Shown one piece after another: positions 63,686 to 64,000 of a stretch of 64,000 bases of DNA. The stretch is from Sphingosinicella terrae (GTDB lineage Bacteria > Pseudomonadota > Alphaproteobacteria > Sphingomonadales > Sphingomonadaceae): the NCBI RefSeq assembly GCF_003347635.1, contig NZ_QDFY01000001.1:806001-870000 (forward strand), written 5' to 3'. The first letter of the stretch is position 1, and every line of letters starts with the position of its first letter. The notes beneath the pieces are model-generated. The model saw only the letters and a program-made list of their open reading frames with translations. It did not search any database and was not told the origin of the DNA. A program made the position numbers and the translations under genes.

Positions 63686-63771
63686 TTCCCTGCCCATCCG
63701 GCCGCTTCGGAACTCTGTCCTCCCCGGCTCGTCCGACCCGAGCAGCTGCAACCGACGAAGGCGCGTTCCTC

Positions 63772-64000
63772 TTGATCCAACTCGGCCGAACGATCCTGCT
63801 CTGGCTCGCCAGACACGCGCTCGCGCTCATCCTGATCCTGATCATCCTGATTGCCGGACGCTATGCGTGGGAACCGGTACGCAACTGGGTCCGCGCGCAG
63901 AGCACGGCGGCGCAGAGCCTGCCTGCCGCGCGCGCCGCTCATGCCGACGCCCGCGACCGCTTCGAAACCTATGCCGCGGCCAGGGCGCAAGAGATCGAGC
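63772..64000 (+). CDS. membrane protein, N-terminal part (runs off right edge)
   Basis: An open frame from TTG 63772 to the edge encodes a hydrophobic helix (about residues 8-30, HALALILILIILIAG) and then an Ala/Arg/Glu-rich region (RAQSTAAQSLPAARAAHADA) that looks like a coiled coil. No upstream ATG or GTG fits. The protein continues beyond the window and cannot be named. Confidence 0.5.
   Translation, partial: MIQLGRTILLWLARHALALILILIILIAGRYAWEPVRNWVRAQSTAAQSLPAARAAHADARDRFETYAAARAQEIE

Overview
The window is about 64 kb of GC-rich chromosomal DNA from an alphaproteobacterium, most likely a member of the Sphingomonadales. The gene families support this: DUF1465 next to YdcH proteins, a Cys-depleted DksA, a large outer-membrane TonB receptor in a sugar cluster, a PEP-CTERM-like protein, and GTG/TTG starts. 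The genus is not resolved. No prophage, insertion sequence, CRISPR array or rRNA operon was seen. Two tRNA genes (Arg-CCT, Cys-GCA) are present.

Layout. 1-9.2 kb: the 5' end of ahcY with a perfect upstream palindrome; AlgH/YqgE protein; peroxiredoxin; a leftward group (GFA protein, alpha/beta hydrolase, M2 peptidase, YbjN protein); the DUF1465/YdcH/YdcH/DksA group; a serine-rich PEP-CTERM-like protein; a host-attachment protein. 9.2-18.8 kb: surE-potassium channel, penicillin-acylase-type hydrolase, rimO, M17 aminopeptidase, MarR regulator and an NlpC/P60-like protein that has lost its catalytic residues. 18.8-26.3 kb: fatty-acid and cell-wall core (mltG, fabF, acpP, fabG, fabD) and ribosomal genes rpsF-rpsR-rplI. 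26.4-32.6 kb: MFS transporter, folE, a glycine-rich repeat lipoprotein, M23 peptidase, hydrolase, PRC-barrel lipoprotein. 32.7-42.8 kb: tRNA-Arg, the overlapping set SLC13-comF-grxC-nitrilase-DUF1178, tRNA-Cys, cytochrome c, a persulfide-dioxygenase-like gene with a TauE exporter, a TPR protein, a methyltransferase and a divergent MerR regulator.

42.9-60.9 kb is a pectin/hexuronate utilisation locus. A TonB receptor, GH43 hydrolase, esterase and PL10 pectate lyase are read leftward as the outer-membrane/periplasmic module. kduI-kduD-kdgK plus a carboxylesterase form the cytoplasmic module. A LacI-family regulator, an MhpD-type hydratase, an MFS hexuronate-type transporter and a TolB-like propeller complete it. 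Six copies of the 10-mer TGACACCGGT lie in front of the TonB receptor (two), kduI, lacI, the hydratase and the MFS gene, which points to one regulon. A strong intrinsic terminator lies between the TonB receptor and the enzyme genes, suggesting that receptor and enzymes are expressed at different levels. The hydratase and the propeller are the least explained members.

60.9-64 kb: homogentisate dioxygenase, a lipoprotein with a duplicated domain, a secreted protein with two TonB-C domains, and the start of a membrane protein that runs off the window.

All calls come from reading the sequence and translations by eye; no database search was run. Family names rest on motifs, length and context.
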